From assembly GCA_937899415.1 (NCBI GenBank), contig CALBPI010000084.1, positions 1 to 58,720 of the forward strand: a stretch of 58,720 nt of DNA, in the 5' to 3' direction. Every line of letters begins with the position of its first letter. Position 1 is the stretch's first letter. Origin of the DNA: an uncultured Gammaproteobacteria bacterium (GTDB lineage Bacteria > Pseudomonadota > Gammaproteobacteria > Steroidobacterales > Woeseiaceae). Under the pieces are notes generated by a model. The model did not search any database, was not told where the DNA came from, and saw only the letters and a program-made list of their open reading frames with translations. Below are positions 36,092-44,946 of the stretch, one piece after another. The position numbers and the translations under genes are program-made.

Positions 36092-36901
36092 ATGGACCTC
36101 CTGCTGCCGCTTACGTTTGCCGTCGGGCTGTGGTGGCTTTCGACGATCCTGTTGCTGTGGCGTATGCGCATGGCTTCCGGTTCCTTTGCCGTCACCATGT
36201 CCATCGCCACGCTGACGGCCGTCGTCGCCATGACCGGTTTCTGGTTCAGTCTCGAGCGCGACACAGTGATCGGGGCCTACATCGCTTTCAGTAGCGCGGT
36301 CGGGCTTTGGGCTTGGCATGAAACCAGTTACTACCTCGGATACGTGACAGGTCCGAGGCCGCGACCTTGCCCTGCAGGCGTTTCGCAGTGGCAACGTTTC
36401 GTCTATGGCGTACGCGCGAGTCTCTATCACGAGCTTGCGATCATCGCGACCGCTGTGGCGTTGTTGTGGCTGAGCGCTGATGCAGCCAACAAAATCGCAG
36501 CACAGGCATTCACGGTCATGTGGCTGATGCGCTGGAGCACGAAGCTCAATCTATTCTTCGGTGTCAGCAATCTGCATGAGAATTTCTGGCCCGACCGCTT
36601 GCGCTATCTCACGAGTTACATGCGCGAGCGCAGCGGCAGCGCCTTTTTCCTGATTTCGGCGGTGCTTGTTGTAGCGCTGGCATTTTGGATCGGTCAGCCG
36701 CTGCTGGGTGGCTTCATTGGTGACTTCACAGCGGCGGGTGCGCTGTTGGTCTTGACGCTGTTGGGACTGGCCTGCCTCGAGCACCTGTTCCTGATGCTGC
36801 CCATCTCGGACGAGGTCCTCTGGCGATGGGGACTGGGCGCACCGGCGACGGCGGGTGCTAAACACCTCGACACCACGCCAGAACACAGAACAACACAATA
36901 A
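36092..36901 (+). CDS. puhE: Photosynthetic complex assembly protein PuhE
   Basis: 269 residues, about seven membrane helices, DUF3623 family. Recognisable stretches are GLWAWHETSYYLGYVTGPRP and SNLHENFWPDRLRYLTSYM. The family is always found near puh genes and affects RC-LH1 assembly and bacteriochlorophyll production in Rhodobacter. Confidence 0.9.
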   Translation: MDLLLPLTFAVGLWWLSTILLLWRMRMASGSFAVTMSIATLTAVVAMTGFWFSLERDTVIGAYIAFSSAVGLWAWHETSYYLGYVTGPRPRPCPAGVSQWQRFVYGVRASLYHELAIIATAVALLWLSADAANKIAAQAFTVMWLMRWSTKLNLFFGVSNLHENFWPDRLRYLTSYMRERSGSAFFLISAVLVVALAFWIGQPLLGGFIGDFTAAGALLVLTLLGLACLEHLFLMLPISDEVLWRWGLGAPATAGAKHLDTTPEHRTTQ

Positions 36902-36927
36902 CTTCTGGACCAGCGGAGAGACGCGTT

Positions 36928-37956
36928 TTGGCGGCCCGAAAACCGTTCCCATTTACAGCCATCGTCGGCCAGGACGATATGAAGCGTGCCATTCTCATTG
37001 CGGCCGTCGACCTGAGTGTGGGCGGCGTGCTGGTTTTTGGGGATCGCGGTACGGGTAAATCAACAGCGGTACGCGCACTCGCGTCTCTGTTGCCCAAGAT
37101 GGCGGTGGTCGAGGACTGCCCTTACAACGGGAGCCCGGACGATACGCGCTGTCAGTGCGCGGTGTGCCGGAGCCACCGGCGTAAGCCGAGAACCGTACGG
37201 CAAGTGCCCGTACCGGTTATCGACTTGCCGCTGGGCGCGACCGAAGATCGCGTTGTAGGCGCACTGGACCTGGAGCGCGCCCTCGGGCACGGCGAGAAGG
37301 CCTTTGAGCCGGGTTTGCTGGCACGCGCCAACCGCGGCTTTCTTTACATCGACGAAGTCAATTTGCTCGAGGATCATCTCGTTGATCTGTTGCTCGACGT
37401 GGCGGCCTCTGGCGAGAATCTCGTGGAACGGGAGGGGCTCAGCGTGCGACATCCCGCACGCTTCGTGCTCGTTGGCAGCGGCAACCCCGAAGAGGGGGAG
37501 CTGCGCCCGCAGCTGCTGGATCGCTTCGGCCTATCCGTCGATGTGCGCACCCCCACCGAGCTCAGCATGCGGGTCGAAGTGGTCAAGCGTCGCGATGCCT
37601 ACGAGCAGGATGCGGTGGCATTCAACCGACGCTGGTCCCGCAAGGACGGCGCCGTTCGACGGCAGATTGCCAAGGCGCGTGAGCAACTCGGCGATGTGAG
37701 CGTGCCCGACGACGTGCTCGAAGCTGCTGCGCGCTTGTGCATGCATCTCGGTACGGATGGTCTGCGTGGTGAGTTGACGCTGGTTCGTGCCGCACGGGCG
37801 CATGCCGCACTGCAGGGGCGTGACGTGGTGTCGATGTCGCATCTCGCCGATATCGCACCGATCTGCCTGCGTCATCGGCTGAGACGTAATCCGCTTGACG
37901 ATACCGACGCGGGTGTTCGCGTGCAGCGAGCCGTCACCGAGGTTCTGGAGGCATGA
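36928..37956 (+). CDS. bchI: Magnesium chelatase ATPase subunit I
   Basis: 342 residues from a TTG at 36928, supported by GGAGAG eight bases upstream. The AAA+ motifs are GDRGTGKST (38-46) and FLYIDEVNLLEDHLVD. BchI hexamers with BchD drive Mg2+ insertion into protoporphyrin held by BchH. The stop overlaps the bchD start (ATGA). Confidence 0.96.
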   Translation: MAARKPFPFTAIVGQDDMKRAILIAAVDLSVGGVLVFGDRGTGKSTAVRALASLLPKMAVVEDCPYNGSPDDTRCQCAVCRSHRRKPRTVRQVPVPVIDLPLGATEDRVVGALDLERALGHGEKAFEPGLLARANRGFLYIDEVNLLEDHLVDLLLDVAASGENLVEREGLSVRHPARFVLVGSGNPEEGELRPQLLDRFGLSVDVRTPTELSMRVEVVKRRDAYEQDAVAFNRRWSRKDGAVRRQIAKAREQLGDVSVPDDVLEAAARLCMHLGTDGLRGELTLVRAARAHAALQGRDVVSMSHLADIAPICLRHRLRRNPLDDTDAGVRVQRAVTEVLEA

Positions 37957-39725
37957 CCGAGTCGGCCACTTCGGCCGAGATGTTACCTGGGCTCGCTGCC
38001 GCGGTGCTCGCTGTTGCCGGGCCAAGCATTGGCGGCGTCGTTTTATCGGGCCCGTCTGGCCCGGGTCGTGACGCCTGGCTACAGGGTTTGTTACAGCACC
38101 TTGATCCCGCGCGCCCCTGGATACGCGTACCGATCTCAGTGACCGACGAGCGCTTACTGGGCGGTCTCGATCTGGGTGCCACCTTAAGTTCCGGCAAACC
38201 GGTCTTCAGTAGCGGATTGCTGGCGCAGGCCGATGGCGGTCTTCTCGAACTGCGCATGGCAGAACGCCAGTCACCGGCCACTTGTGCCGCAGTTGCTGCC
38301 GTCCTCGACGAAGGCTGCGTGCGTGTCGAACGAGACGGACTCACGCGCGTCGAGCCAGCGCGGTTCACCGTCGCGGCGCTCGATGAGGCAGTCGAAGACG
38401 ATGCACCGCTGGATCTCGCGCTGCGCGACCGCCTGGGACTGACGATTGAGACTGCGCAGCTCGGTGATGGCCCGCTGCTGTCAGGATTCGATGCCGAGGA
38501 CTGTCGTGTCGCACGAGCGCGCATGGCCCAAGTCGCTGTTGCCGATGCCGACTACGATCGCGTGTGCAGCACCAGCGATGCGCTCGGAATCTCGTCGCCC
38601 CGCGCGGCGCTGCAGACGATTGCGGCGGCGCGAGCGTTGGCGGCGCTGGGTGGTGCGGGCCATGTCGATGATACGGCGCTCGCCACTGCGACCTTGCTCG
38701 TACTCGTGCTGCGTATCCCAGGTGCGCTGGAGATGCTGGGGGCGGAGCCGCCCGCGGAAGACGCGCCCGACATGCCGGAGGACGCGGCACCGGAGCCGCC
38801 GTCGGGCTCACCCGAGTCCGCGCCAGATGCTCAGCAAAACGACAGCGTTGCCGACGGGCAGCGGCCTGACACCGTGGATGACGCCGATACGGCCAGCCTG
38901 CCTTCCGGTCTGCTGGCCTCACTGGCGCAGCTCGCCGCAAGTCAGCGCCAGCGCGTTCCGGCCGGCCGCGCGGGCGCCCGGGCACGAGCGCGCCACCGCG
39001 GCCGTCCCATTGGCAATCGCGCCGGCCTGCCGGTCGATGGTAATCGACTCGATGTGCCCGCGACGCTCAAGGCAGCGGCACCATTGCAGCGGCTTCGCCA
39101 ACGGCGCGCGACAGCTCCGGTCGCTGTGCGCGCCGACGATTTGCGCGTTCGTGTGTTCCAGCAGAAACGCAGCACCACGACGCTGTTCGTTGTCGACGCG
39201 TCGGGCTCTGCGGCGATCCAACGTCTCGCCGAAACCAAAGGTGCCGTCGAGCTGCTGCTTGCAGAATGCTATGTGCGTCGAGATCAGGTCGCGCTGATTG
39301 CGTTTCGCAACGAGCACGCCGAATTGCTGTTGCCGCCGACGCGTTCCCTGGTTCGCGCCAAGCGTGCCCTGTCTTCGTTGCCGGGCGGCGGCGCAACGCC
39401 ACTGGCCCATGGTCTGGCGATGGCGCGCGACGTTTCTGACGCCTGCAGCGAACGCGGAGAGCAGCCGCTCATCGTGGTCATGACCGACGCGCGGGCCAAT
39501 GTCGATCTCGATGGTGTTCGTGGTGGTCCCGATGCGTTCGAACAGGCCCTGGCCATTGCGCGCGATATTGCGACGCGTGGGCATACCGTCCTGTCGATTG
39601 ATACCGGCCGTCGGCCCGGGCAGCGCGCGCAACAACTGGCAGACGCGCTGCAGGCGCGTTACCTGCCCTTACCGTTCGCCGATGCGCACACGGTGTGTGC
39701 TGCAGTGCGGGGCGCGGCGGCATGA
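37953..39725 (+). CDS. bchD: Magnesium chelatase subunit D
   Basis: 590 residues with a degenerate AAA+ domain (about 1-260), an acidic Pro-rich linker (about 268-330, APEPPSGSPESAPDA), a basic segment and a C-terminal integrin-I (von Willebrand) domain with the MIDAS motif VVDASGSAAIQ. BchD is the platform linking BchI and BchH. The stop overlaps the bchO start. Confidence 0.95.
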   Translation: MTESATSAEMLPGLAAAVLAVAGPSIGGVVLSGPSGPGRDAWLQGLLQHLDPARPWIRVPISVTDERLLGGLDLGATLSSGKPVFSSGLLAQADGGLLELRMAERQSPATCAAVAAVLDEGCVRVERDGLTRVEPARFTVAALDEAVEDDAPLDLALRDRLGLTIETAQLGDGPLLSGFDAEDCRVARARMAQVAVADADYDRVCSTSDALGISSPRAALQTIAAARALAALGGAGHVDDTALATATLLVLVLRIPGALEMLGAEPPAEDAPDMPEDAAPEPPSGSPESAPDAQQNDSVADGQRPDTVDDADTASLPSGLLASLAQLAASQRQRVPAGRAGARARARHRGRPIGNRAGLPVDGNRLDVPATLKAAAPLQRLRQRRATAPVAVRADDLRVRVFQQKRSTTTLFVVDASGSAAIQRLAETKGAVELLLAECYVRRDQVALIAFRNEHAELLLPPTRSLVRAKRALSSLPGGGATPLAHGLAMARDVSDACSERGEQPLIVVMTDARANVDLDGVRGGPDAFEQALAIARDIATRGHTVLSIDTGRRPGQRAQQLADALQARYLPLPFADAHTVCAAVRGAAA

Positions 39726-40642
39726 GTGTCGCGCGCGAGCACATCGCCGCAGATCGATGCGCAGTGGCGGCCTCGGTACCGTCAGACTGGCCGGGTGCGT
39801 CGAACAGTCGTAGTGCGGTGGCGGCAGGCGTGCAGTGGCACGTGCAGGTTCAGGGTACCGGTCCCGTGGCAGTGTTGCTGCACGGTGCCGGTGCATCGTC
39901 GCACAGCATGTTGCCGCTTGCGCAAGAGCTCAACGGGGCGTATTGCTGCATCGGCATTGACCTGCCCGGGCATGGCTTCACAAGCTCGTATCCGCAGGGT
40001 GATTACACACTGCGGCGAACCGCTCGAGCACTCGATGCACTGTTTGACGCACTGGAGATCACGCCGGCACTCATCATCGGGCATTCTGCGGGTGCTGCGA
40101 TTGCCCTGCGTTGGCTGCTCGATCAGGACGCAGCCGCTGCGGCCCCCCAGCCCTTGCTCGTTGCGATCAACCCGGCGCTCGAACCCTTTGGCGGCGCGGC
40201 ACGCTTCGCGTTTCCGGCATTGGCGCGGCTGGCGGCTGGTAGCGCGAGTCTCGCGTCCTTCATGGCGCGACAGGCTCGCGGCAGACGCCAGGTGGAACGG
40301 CTCATCGAGAGCACGGGTTCTCAGGTTCCTGAGCCGATGCTGGACTGCTATCAGGCGCTGTTTCAACGCGACGCCCACGTGCGCGCTGTGCTGTCGATGA
40401 TGGCGGGCTGGCAACTCGAGGGCCTCGTCGACGCAGTGTGCGCCCGCGATCCTGAACTGCATGTCGTTGTAGGCGACCGGGATCGCGCCATCGCGCCGGG
40501 ACGCACGCTGTCGGTATTGCGGCGGCTGAGCCGGGCGACACTCTCACGGCTGCCCGATTACGGGCATCTTGTACATGAAACCGCACCGGCGCAGGTGGCG
40601 CGTGCCGTGCGAGACGCGATCGATCAGAGAGCACAACTATGA
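39722..40642 (+). CDS. bchO: BchO, alpha/beta hydrolase of the Mg-chelatase operon
   Basis: 306 residues from the ATG at 39722 (overlaps bchD by 4 bases). Alpha/beta hydrolase with the oxyanion region VAVLLHGAGASSHSM, the nucleophile elbow IIGHSAGAAIALR (Ser) and a C-terminal His (LPDYGHLVHE). BchO always follows bchID. Its reaction is not settled; a role linked to Mg chelation has been proposed. It overlaps crtB by 4 bases. Confidence 0.9.
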   Translation: MSVAREHIAADRCAVAASVPSDWPGASNSRSAVAAGVQWHVQVQGTGPVAVLLHGAGASSHSMLPLAQELNGAYCCIGIDLPGHGFTSSYPQGDYTLRRTARALDALFDALEITPALIIGHSAGAAIALRWLLDQDAAAAAPQPLLVAINPALEPFGGAARFAFPALARLAAGSASLASFMARQARGRRQVERLIESTGSQVPEPMLDCYQALFQRDAHVRAVLSMMAGWQLEGLVDAVCARDPELHVVVGDRDRAIAPGRTLSVLRRLSRATLSRLPDYGHLVHETAPAQVARAVRDAIDQRAQL

Positions 40643-41619
40643 CAACGCAATACGATTACTCGTGGCTCGAGGCGGGTGAGTCCGACCTTGCGATCTGCCG
40701 ACAAATGCTGCGAGAGGGGTCGCACTCGTTCTATGCGGCTTCATTGCTGCTGCCCTGGGAGTTTCGGGAGCCCGCGTGCGCCCTTTATGCGTTTTGCCGA
40801 CTGTCTGATGATGCGATTGATGATGGCGAGGGTGACGAAGCGGCACTTGCGCGGCTCGCGGCACGACTCGACTACATCTATGCGGGAACGCCTTTCGATC
40901 ATCCGGCCGATCGCGCCATGGTTCAGATTGCTGATGTTTACGGTTTGCCCAAAGCGCTGCCAGAAGCTTTGCTTGATGGATTTCGCTGGGATATCGAAGG
41001 CCGGACCTACGAGACCATCGACGACTTGTTGGGCTACTGCGCCCGGGTCGCCGGCAGTGTCGGGGCCATGATGGCCGTGATCATGGGTGTACGCGATCCC
41101 AGTACGCTGGCGCGTGCCTGTGATCTGGGGACTGCCATGCAACTCACGAACATCGCAAGGGATGTCGGTGAGGACGCGCGCAATGGCCGTATCTACCTGC
41201 CGCTGGAATGGCTGCGTGAGGCGGGCATCGATCCCGCAGCCTGGCTGCAGTCGCCGCAGCACAGCGACGCATTGGCGGGCGTCGTTGCGCGTTTGCTCAA
41301 GGAAGCGGATCAGCTCTATTTGCGTGCTCGTACAGGCATTCCGAAGCTGCCTGTGGGCTGCCGTCCGGGCATCTACGCGGCGATGCGAATCTACCGTGAG
41401 ATTGGCGTTGTGGTGCGACACAACAAGCATAATTCGGTAGACGATCGGGCGTACGTGCGGCGTGGCCGTAAGTCGTTTTTGCTGGGCTACGCCATGCTGT
41501 CGACACTGCGACCGCAGCCGCTGGACACGGCGCCGCCGTTGGCAGCCAACGCGTTTCTCGTCGACGCCGTCAAACAGGCCAAGAGACCCAAGACGGTCGC
41601 AGAACGCTGGTTCGCCTGA
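40639..41619 (+). CDS. crtB: Phytoene synthase CrtB
   Basis: 326 residues. The Asp-rich motifs are LSDDAIDDGEGD (near 55-66) and NIARDVGEDARNGRIYLP. It joins two geranylgeranyl diphosphates to phytoene. In other purple bacteria crtI stands directly in front of crtB; here bchO does. It is coupled to bchO by a 4-base overlap and followed after four bases by a 30-codon ORF. Confidence 0.95.
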   Translation: MTTQYDYSWLEAGESDLAICRQMLREGSHSFYAASLLLPWEFREPACALYAFCRLSDDAIDDGEGDEAALARLAARLDYIYAGTPFDHPADRAMVQIADVYGLPKALPEALLDGFRWDIEGRTYETIDDLLGYCARVAGSVGAMMAVIMGVRDPSTLARACDLGTAMQLTNIARDVGEDARNGRIYLPLEWLREAGIDPAAWLQSPQHSDALAGVVARLLKEADQLYLRARTGIPKLPVGCRPGIYAAMRIYREIGVVVRHNKHNSVDDRAYVRRGRKSFLLGYAMLSTLRPQPLDTAPPLAANAFLVDAVKQAKRPKTVAERWFA

Positions 41620-41623
41620 GCGC

Positions 41624-41716
41624 ATGTCGGGCCCTGGCTACTTCTGGCTATACCTGCCCATACTGGCTTTTCTGATTTGGCAGATCTGGTCTGTGCGGCG
41701 CAAGGACGGAGACTGA
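41624..41716 (+). CDS. 30-residue single-pass membrane protein at the end of the superoperon
   Basis: ATG at 41624, four bases after the crtB stop, TGA at 41714-41716. The protein begins MSGPGYFWLYLPILAFLIWQ and ends IWSVRRKDGD: one hydrophobic segment (residues 6-23) and a positively charged C-terminus, topology N-out/C-in. No strong Shine-Dalgarno, so translation would be coupled to crtB. I know no named family. It may be a small assembly or carotenoid-enzyme partner, or a small subunit of the photosynthetic complex. It ends three bases before the crtC stop on the other strand. Confidence 0.55.
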   Translation: MSGPGYFWLYLPILAFLIWQIWSVRRKDGD

Positions 41717-41719
41717 CGA

Positions 41720-42715
41720 CTAGCGTGATGCTGTGTTCCTGCGTGGCATCCGGAACGGCAGCAGAAACTGGACCCAACGACTCTCAAACCGCGTTAGCGA
41801 CAGGCTTTCATGCATGAGTGTCGATGAGGGATCGCCACCCGTGCGTATCAGGGAGCGCGCGTAGAACGGCGTGTCCTCGAGCGTGCGCACATCGGTAATG
41901 GGTTCGTCGTTGCGCGCATGACGACTCACGCGCCAGCCGGATCGCGGCAGCCGCTGCGCGATCGGAGGACGCGTTTGGGTGAGTAGCCCGTCCGGGGCCA
42001 GCGCCAGTGCCAGTGTGTGCTCATGGCCGTCGCGTTGCACCACGTGGTAGGTGAGCGCAGGCGTGGCGTCGCCGGGCTCAGGTGACTCGGCACGTGTCCA
42101 GTCCCAGTAGATGAATCCCTGCTCGAGGCTTTCTTCACCAAAGTTGGTATCGATGTAGCCGCTGCCCGAAAACGACACATCGGGTTGTTCCAGGTGAACC
42201 TCGGCGCGTGCTCGCGGTGCGATCGGCCACCAATGATGCCGGGCGTTGCTGTGCAGCGTGTAGGCATCGTGTTGCAGCTGATCGGGCTCGATTCGGATCC
42301 GACCGCGAAGGCGTCGCGGCCAGGGCGTACAGACTTCATCAATGTGCGCTTCGAGTGTGTCGCCCGACCAGGTCAACGCGCTGGGGCCCACGGCGATGCC
42401 CTGGGCATCGCCCGACAGTTGATCGCCGGTGCGTTCGGTCATCGCCCAGCGCTTGCTGCGGGGCCCATACAAAATGGCGTTGATCGAACAGTGTGCATAG
42501 GGGTCGCCCGATCCGCGACGCCGCGCCCGGGCGTAGTAGGGCGAGAACACACTGCCAATAAACCCGATGACGACCATGCTGTATTGGCCGCAGTCACTCA
42601 CGACATCGAGATACCACCAGCGGTAGCCGCCGGGTACGACGCGGGTATTGAAATACCGGTCCCTTGACCGCCCAGGGGCGTGCTCGGATGCCGATTCTGC
42701 AGGTGGCGTCTGCAA
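41720..42715 (-). CDS. crtC: Carotenoid 1,2-hydratase CrtC
   Basis: About 331 residues from a TTG at 42715, which has GGGAG seven bases upstream. The open frame reaches 42883 but would then run through the promoter region and into crtE. Family blocks are PGGYRWWYLDVVSDCGQYSM and FSPYYARARRRG near the N-terminus and YIDTNFGEESLEQGFIYWDW. It hydrates the 1,2 double bond of neurosporene or lycopene derivatives on the way to spheroidene or spirilloxanthin. crtD, its usual upstream neighbour, is absent. Confidence 0.9.
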   Translation of the reverse strand: MQTPPAESASEHAPGRSRDRYFNTRVVPGGYRWWYLDVVSDCGQYSMVVIGFIGSVFSPYYARARRRGSGDPYAHCSINAILYGPRSKRWAMTERTGDQLSGDAQGIAVGPSALTWSGDTLEAHIDEVCTPWPRRLRGRIRIEPDQLQHDAYTLHSNARHHWWPIAPRARAEVHLEQPDVSFSGSGYIDTNFGEESLEQGFIYWDWTRAESPEPGDATPALTYHVVQRDGHEHTLALALAPDGLLTQTRPPIAQRLPRSGWRVSRHARNDEPITDVRTLEDTPFYARSLIRTGGDPSSTLMHESLSLTRFESRWVQFLLPFRMPRRNTASR

Positions 42716-42748
42716 CCCGTACTCCCGGTCGTCGGAACGTCCGGCCGG

Positions 42749-42777
42749 TTGACGCGCTCCAGACGACTGTCTATTCT
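42749..42777 (+). promoter_or_regulatory. Candidate sigma70 promoter of crtE-crtF
   Basis: TTGACG (42749-42754), a 17-base spacer and TATTCT (42772-42777). The -10 lies inside the left PpsR box, so PpsR binding would block it. The leader would be about 55 bases. Confidence 0.5.
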
Positions 42778-42810
42778 CAATGACACTAATAATGTCATAA
42801 AAATCTGACA
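42768..42810. promoter_or_regulatory. Two perfect PpsR boxes between crtC and crtE
   Basis: TGT-N12-ACA at 42768-42785 and again at 42793-42810, exact matches to the PpsR/CrtJ consensus, 25 bases apart start to start. They lie in the AT-rich gap between the divergent crtC and crtE starts. Confidence 0.85.
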
Positions 42811-42836
42811 ACTGTTGAGTAGTTGGAGGACGCGGG

Positions 42837-43709
42837 ATGGCGACGGCGGCAAGAATAGAGCTGGCAATCGAGGGTGCGCTCACAGCACACCTCTCCGAAG
42901 ACTGTCCACCGCGGCTCGCGGCGGCGGTGCGTTACGCGGTGTCTCCGGGTGGCGCACGCATTCGTCCGCGTTTGTGTTGTGCCGTGGCCGCGGCCTGTGC
43001 CGCAGACAACCCGCATATTGTCGATGCGGCAGCCGTATCGATCGAGCTTCTGCATTGTGCCTCGCTGGTCCACGATGACCTGCCGTGTTTCGACAACGCG
43101 GACCTGCGTCGCGGCAAGCCCACCGTCCACATCGCTTTCGATGAACGTCTCGCGCTGCTCTGTGGTGACGAGCTGATCGTCATGGCCTTCGAAGTGCTGG
43201 CGGCGGGCGCCGGGTCGAGTCCCGAGCGGCTGCAGGCACTGATGCGCGTGGTTGGTCGATCGGTCGGTGCACCGAATGGCATCATTGCCGGGCAGGCCTA
43301 TGAGTGCGAACCCGGCGTCGATCTGCGTGCCTACCAACAGGCCAAGACCGGCGCGCTGTTCGCCGCAGCAACGGAGGCCGGCGCTGCTGCGGCCGGTGAG
43401 CCGGCGTCTGCGTGGCGGCAGCTGGGCTCGCGACTCGGTGAGGCTTATCAGGTCGCTGACGATCTGCTCGACGTCTGTGGTCATGTTGGCGATATCGGCA
43501 AGCCGACGGGCCAGGATCGCCTGCATGATCGTCCTAGCGCTGTACAGGCGCTGGGATTCGATGGCGCGATGTCACGTCTCGCAACGCTTATCGACAATGC
43601 CTGCGAGTCTATTCCCGACTGTGTTGGCAGGGAGCCGCTTGCAAGGCTGGTGCGCGCTGAGGCCGATCAGCTCGAGTCCCGACTGCGCAGGCTCAGAGCC
43701 GCAGCCTGA
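42837..43709 (+). CDS. crtE: Geranylgeranyl diphosphate synthase CrtE
   Basis: 290 residues from the ATG at 42837 with GGAGG about seven bases upstream. Prenyltransferase Asp motifs are LVHDDLPCFDNADLRRGKPT (first) and QVADDLLDVCG (second). It supplies the C20 diphosphate for carotenoids and for the bacteriochlorophyll tail. Confidence 0.95.
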   Translation: MATAARIELAIEGALTAHLSEDCPPRLAAAVRYAVSPGGARIRPRLCCAVAAACAADNPHIVDAAAVSIELLHCASLVHDDLPCFDNADLRRGKPTVHIAFDERLALLCGDELIVMAFEVLAAGAGSSPERLQALMRVVGRSVGAPNGIIAGQAYECEPGVDLRAYQQAKTGALFAAATEAGAAAAGEPASAWRQLGSRLGEAYQVADDLLDVCGHVGDIGKPTGQDRLHDRPSAVQALGFDGAMSRLATLIDNACESIPDCVGREPLARLVRAEADQLESRLRRLRAAA

Positions 43710-43735
43710 GCACCCGGTCGGGCCTTGTTTCGGGC

Positions 43736-44827
43736 GTGCGTGCCCGGATAGCGGACTGGCGCAACCGACTGCTGGCCAATCCCCGTTTTCGCGCTTCTGC
43801 GGGCAGAATCTGGCCTTTTCGCCTGCTGGCGCGACGTCGCGCGCGGCAATTGTTCGATATTTCCGCAGGCTTCGTATACAGCCAGGTCCTCATGAGCTGT
43901 ATTGAGGTTGGCTGGTTCGACAAGCTCGCAGCGGGCCCCAGATCTCTGGCGTCGCTGGCACAGGACGCCGACCTCGAGGTGGCCGCGGCGCGTCGGCTGG
44001 CGCGTGCGGCAGCGTCGCTTGAATTACTGGAACTGCGTGCCGATGCGGGCGTCGCGCTGGGTTCACTGGGTGCAGCACTTGTGGGTGATCCGGGCATTAC
44101 AGCGATGGCGAGGCACCACGAGATGTTGTACGCCGATATGGCGAAGCCACTCGCGTTGCTGCGGGGTGAGCGTGACCACACGGCGCTGGGCGAATTCTGG
44201 GGCTACGCCACAAGTGACGCGCCAGACCAACTGGCGGCAGCACGAGTCGCGGCCTATAGCCGGCTGATGGCGGCCTCACAGCCGATGATTGCCGAGCAGG
44301 TACTCGCCGCCTACGACTTTTCCAAGCACCGTCACCTGCTGGATGTCGGGGGCGGTACCGGTGCCTTTGTCGGTGCGGTGCGTGCGCGCTATCCCGATCT
44401 CGAGTACACCGTTTTTGATTTGCCGGGTGTCGTGGCGGGTATCGATGCGACATCGGACGCTGCGCCCAATGTGGCGCCCGGCAGTTTCCGGTCCGACCCG
44501 CTGCCCCGAGGCGCTGATCTCATTTCTTTGGTTCGCATCGTGCACGACCACGATGACGACGTGGTGCTTGGGCTACTGCGCCGCGTCCGCGAGGCGCTCC
44601 CCGACCATGGGACGCTGGTCATTGCCGAGCCCATGGCCGGTATCGCTGGTGCGGAACCCATTGGGGACGCCTACTTTGGCTTCTATCTGTTGGCGATGGG
44701 GAGTGGTCGGGCGCGCACACGTGACGAGATCGACGGGCTTCTGAAACAGTGCGGTTTCGGGCCCTCGCGATGGCACGCAACGCCCATTCCCATGATATGC
44801 AGCGTAATCTCCACCTGCCCAATCTAG
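43736..44827 (+). CDS. crtF: Demethylspheroidene O-methyltransferase CrtF
   Basis: 363 residues from a GTG at 43736, 26 bases after crtE. An N-terminal dimerisation domain is followed by a SAM-binding domain (HLLDVGGGTGAFVGAV near 205-220, and VRIVHDHDDDVVLGLL with the HDHDD catalytic region). It methylates the 1-hydroxyl made by CrtC. Together with crtC it implies methoxylated carotenoids, though the needed desaturases are not in this window. Confidence 0.93.
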   Translation: MRARIADWRNRLLANPRFRASAGRIWPFRLLARRRARQLFDISAGFVYSQVLMSCIEVGWFDKLAAGPRSLASLAQDADLEVAAARRLARAAASLELLELRADAGVALGSLGAALVGDPGITAMARHHEMLYADMAKPLALLRGERDHTALGEFWGYATSDAPDQLAAARVAAYSRLMAASQPMIAEQVLAAYDFSKHRHLLDVGGGTGAFVGAVRARYPDLEYTVFDLPGVVAGIDATSDAAPNVAPGSFRSDPLPRGADLISLVRIVHDHDDDVVLGLLRRVREALPDHGTLVIAEPMAGIAGAEPIGDAYFGFYLLAMGSGRARTRDEIDGLLKQCGFGPSRWHATPIPMICSVISTCPI

Positions 44828-44841
44828 TTGACAGAAAAAAC

Positions 44842-44879
44842 TGTCTATTCTTCTTGACAGTTGTCTAGTCACGCGTACA
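44842..44879. promoter_or_regulatory. Two perfect PpsR boxes upstream of bchC
   Basis: TGT-N12-ACA at 44842-44859 and 44862-44879, both exact, 20 bases start to start. The left one ends exactly at the end of the -35 and the right one covers the spacer and most of the -10 of the bchC promoter. Confidence 0.85.
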
Positions 44880-44881
44880 CT
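44854..44881 (+). promoter_or_regulatory. Sigma70 promoter of bchC-XYZ-puf
   Basis: A perfect -35 TTGACA (44854-44859), a 16-base spacer and TACACT (44876-44881), about 58 bases before the bchC ATG once the start site is allowed for. Expected to drive the whole bchC-puf superoperon. Confidence 0.65.
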
Positions 44882-44946
44882 CAAAGTCATCAATTTGATG
44901 CTCCGGCGAACCGCGACGCCAGTGCATCCGGGGGAGACTGGATCAC

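Noticed and set aside
42716-42883. Longer CrtC starting at 42883
   Set aside because: It would pass through both PpsR boxes and overlap the crtE start. Family similarity begins only near PGGYRWWY, and a TTG with a good Shine-Dalgarno exists at 42715.
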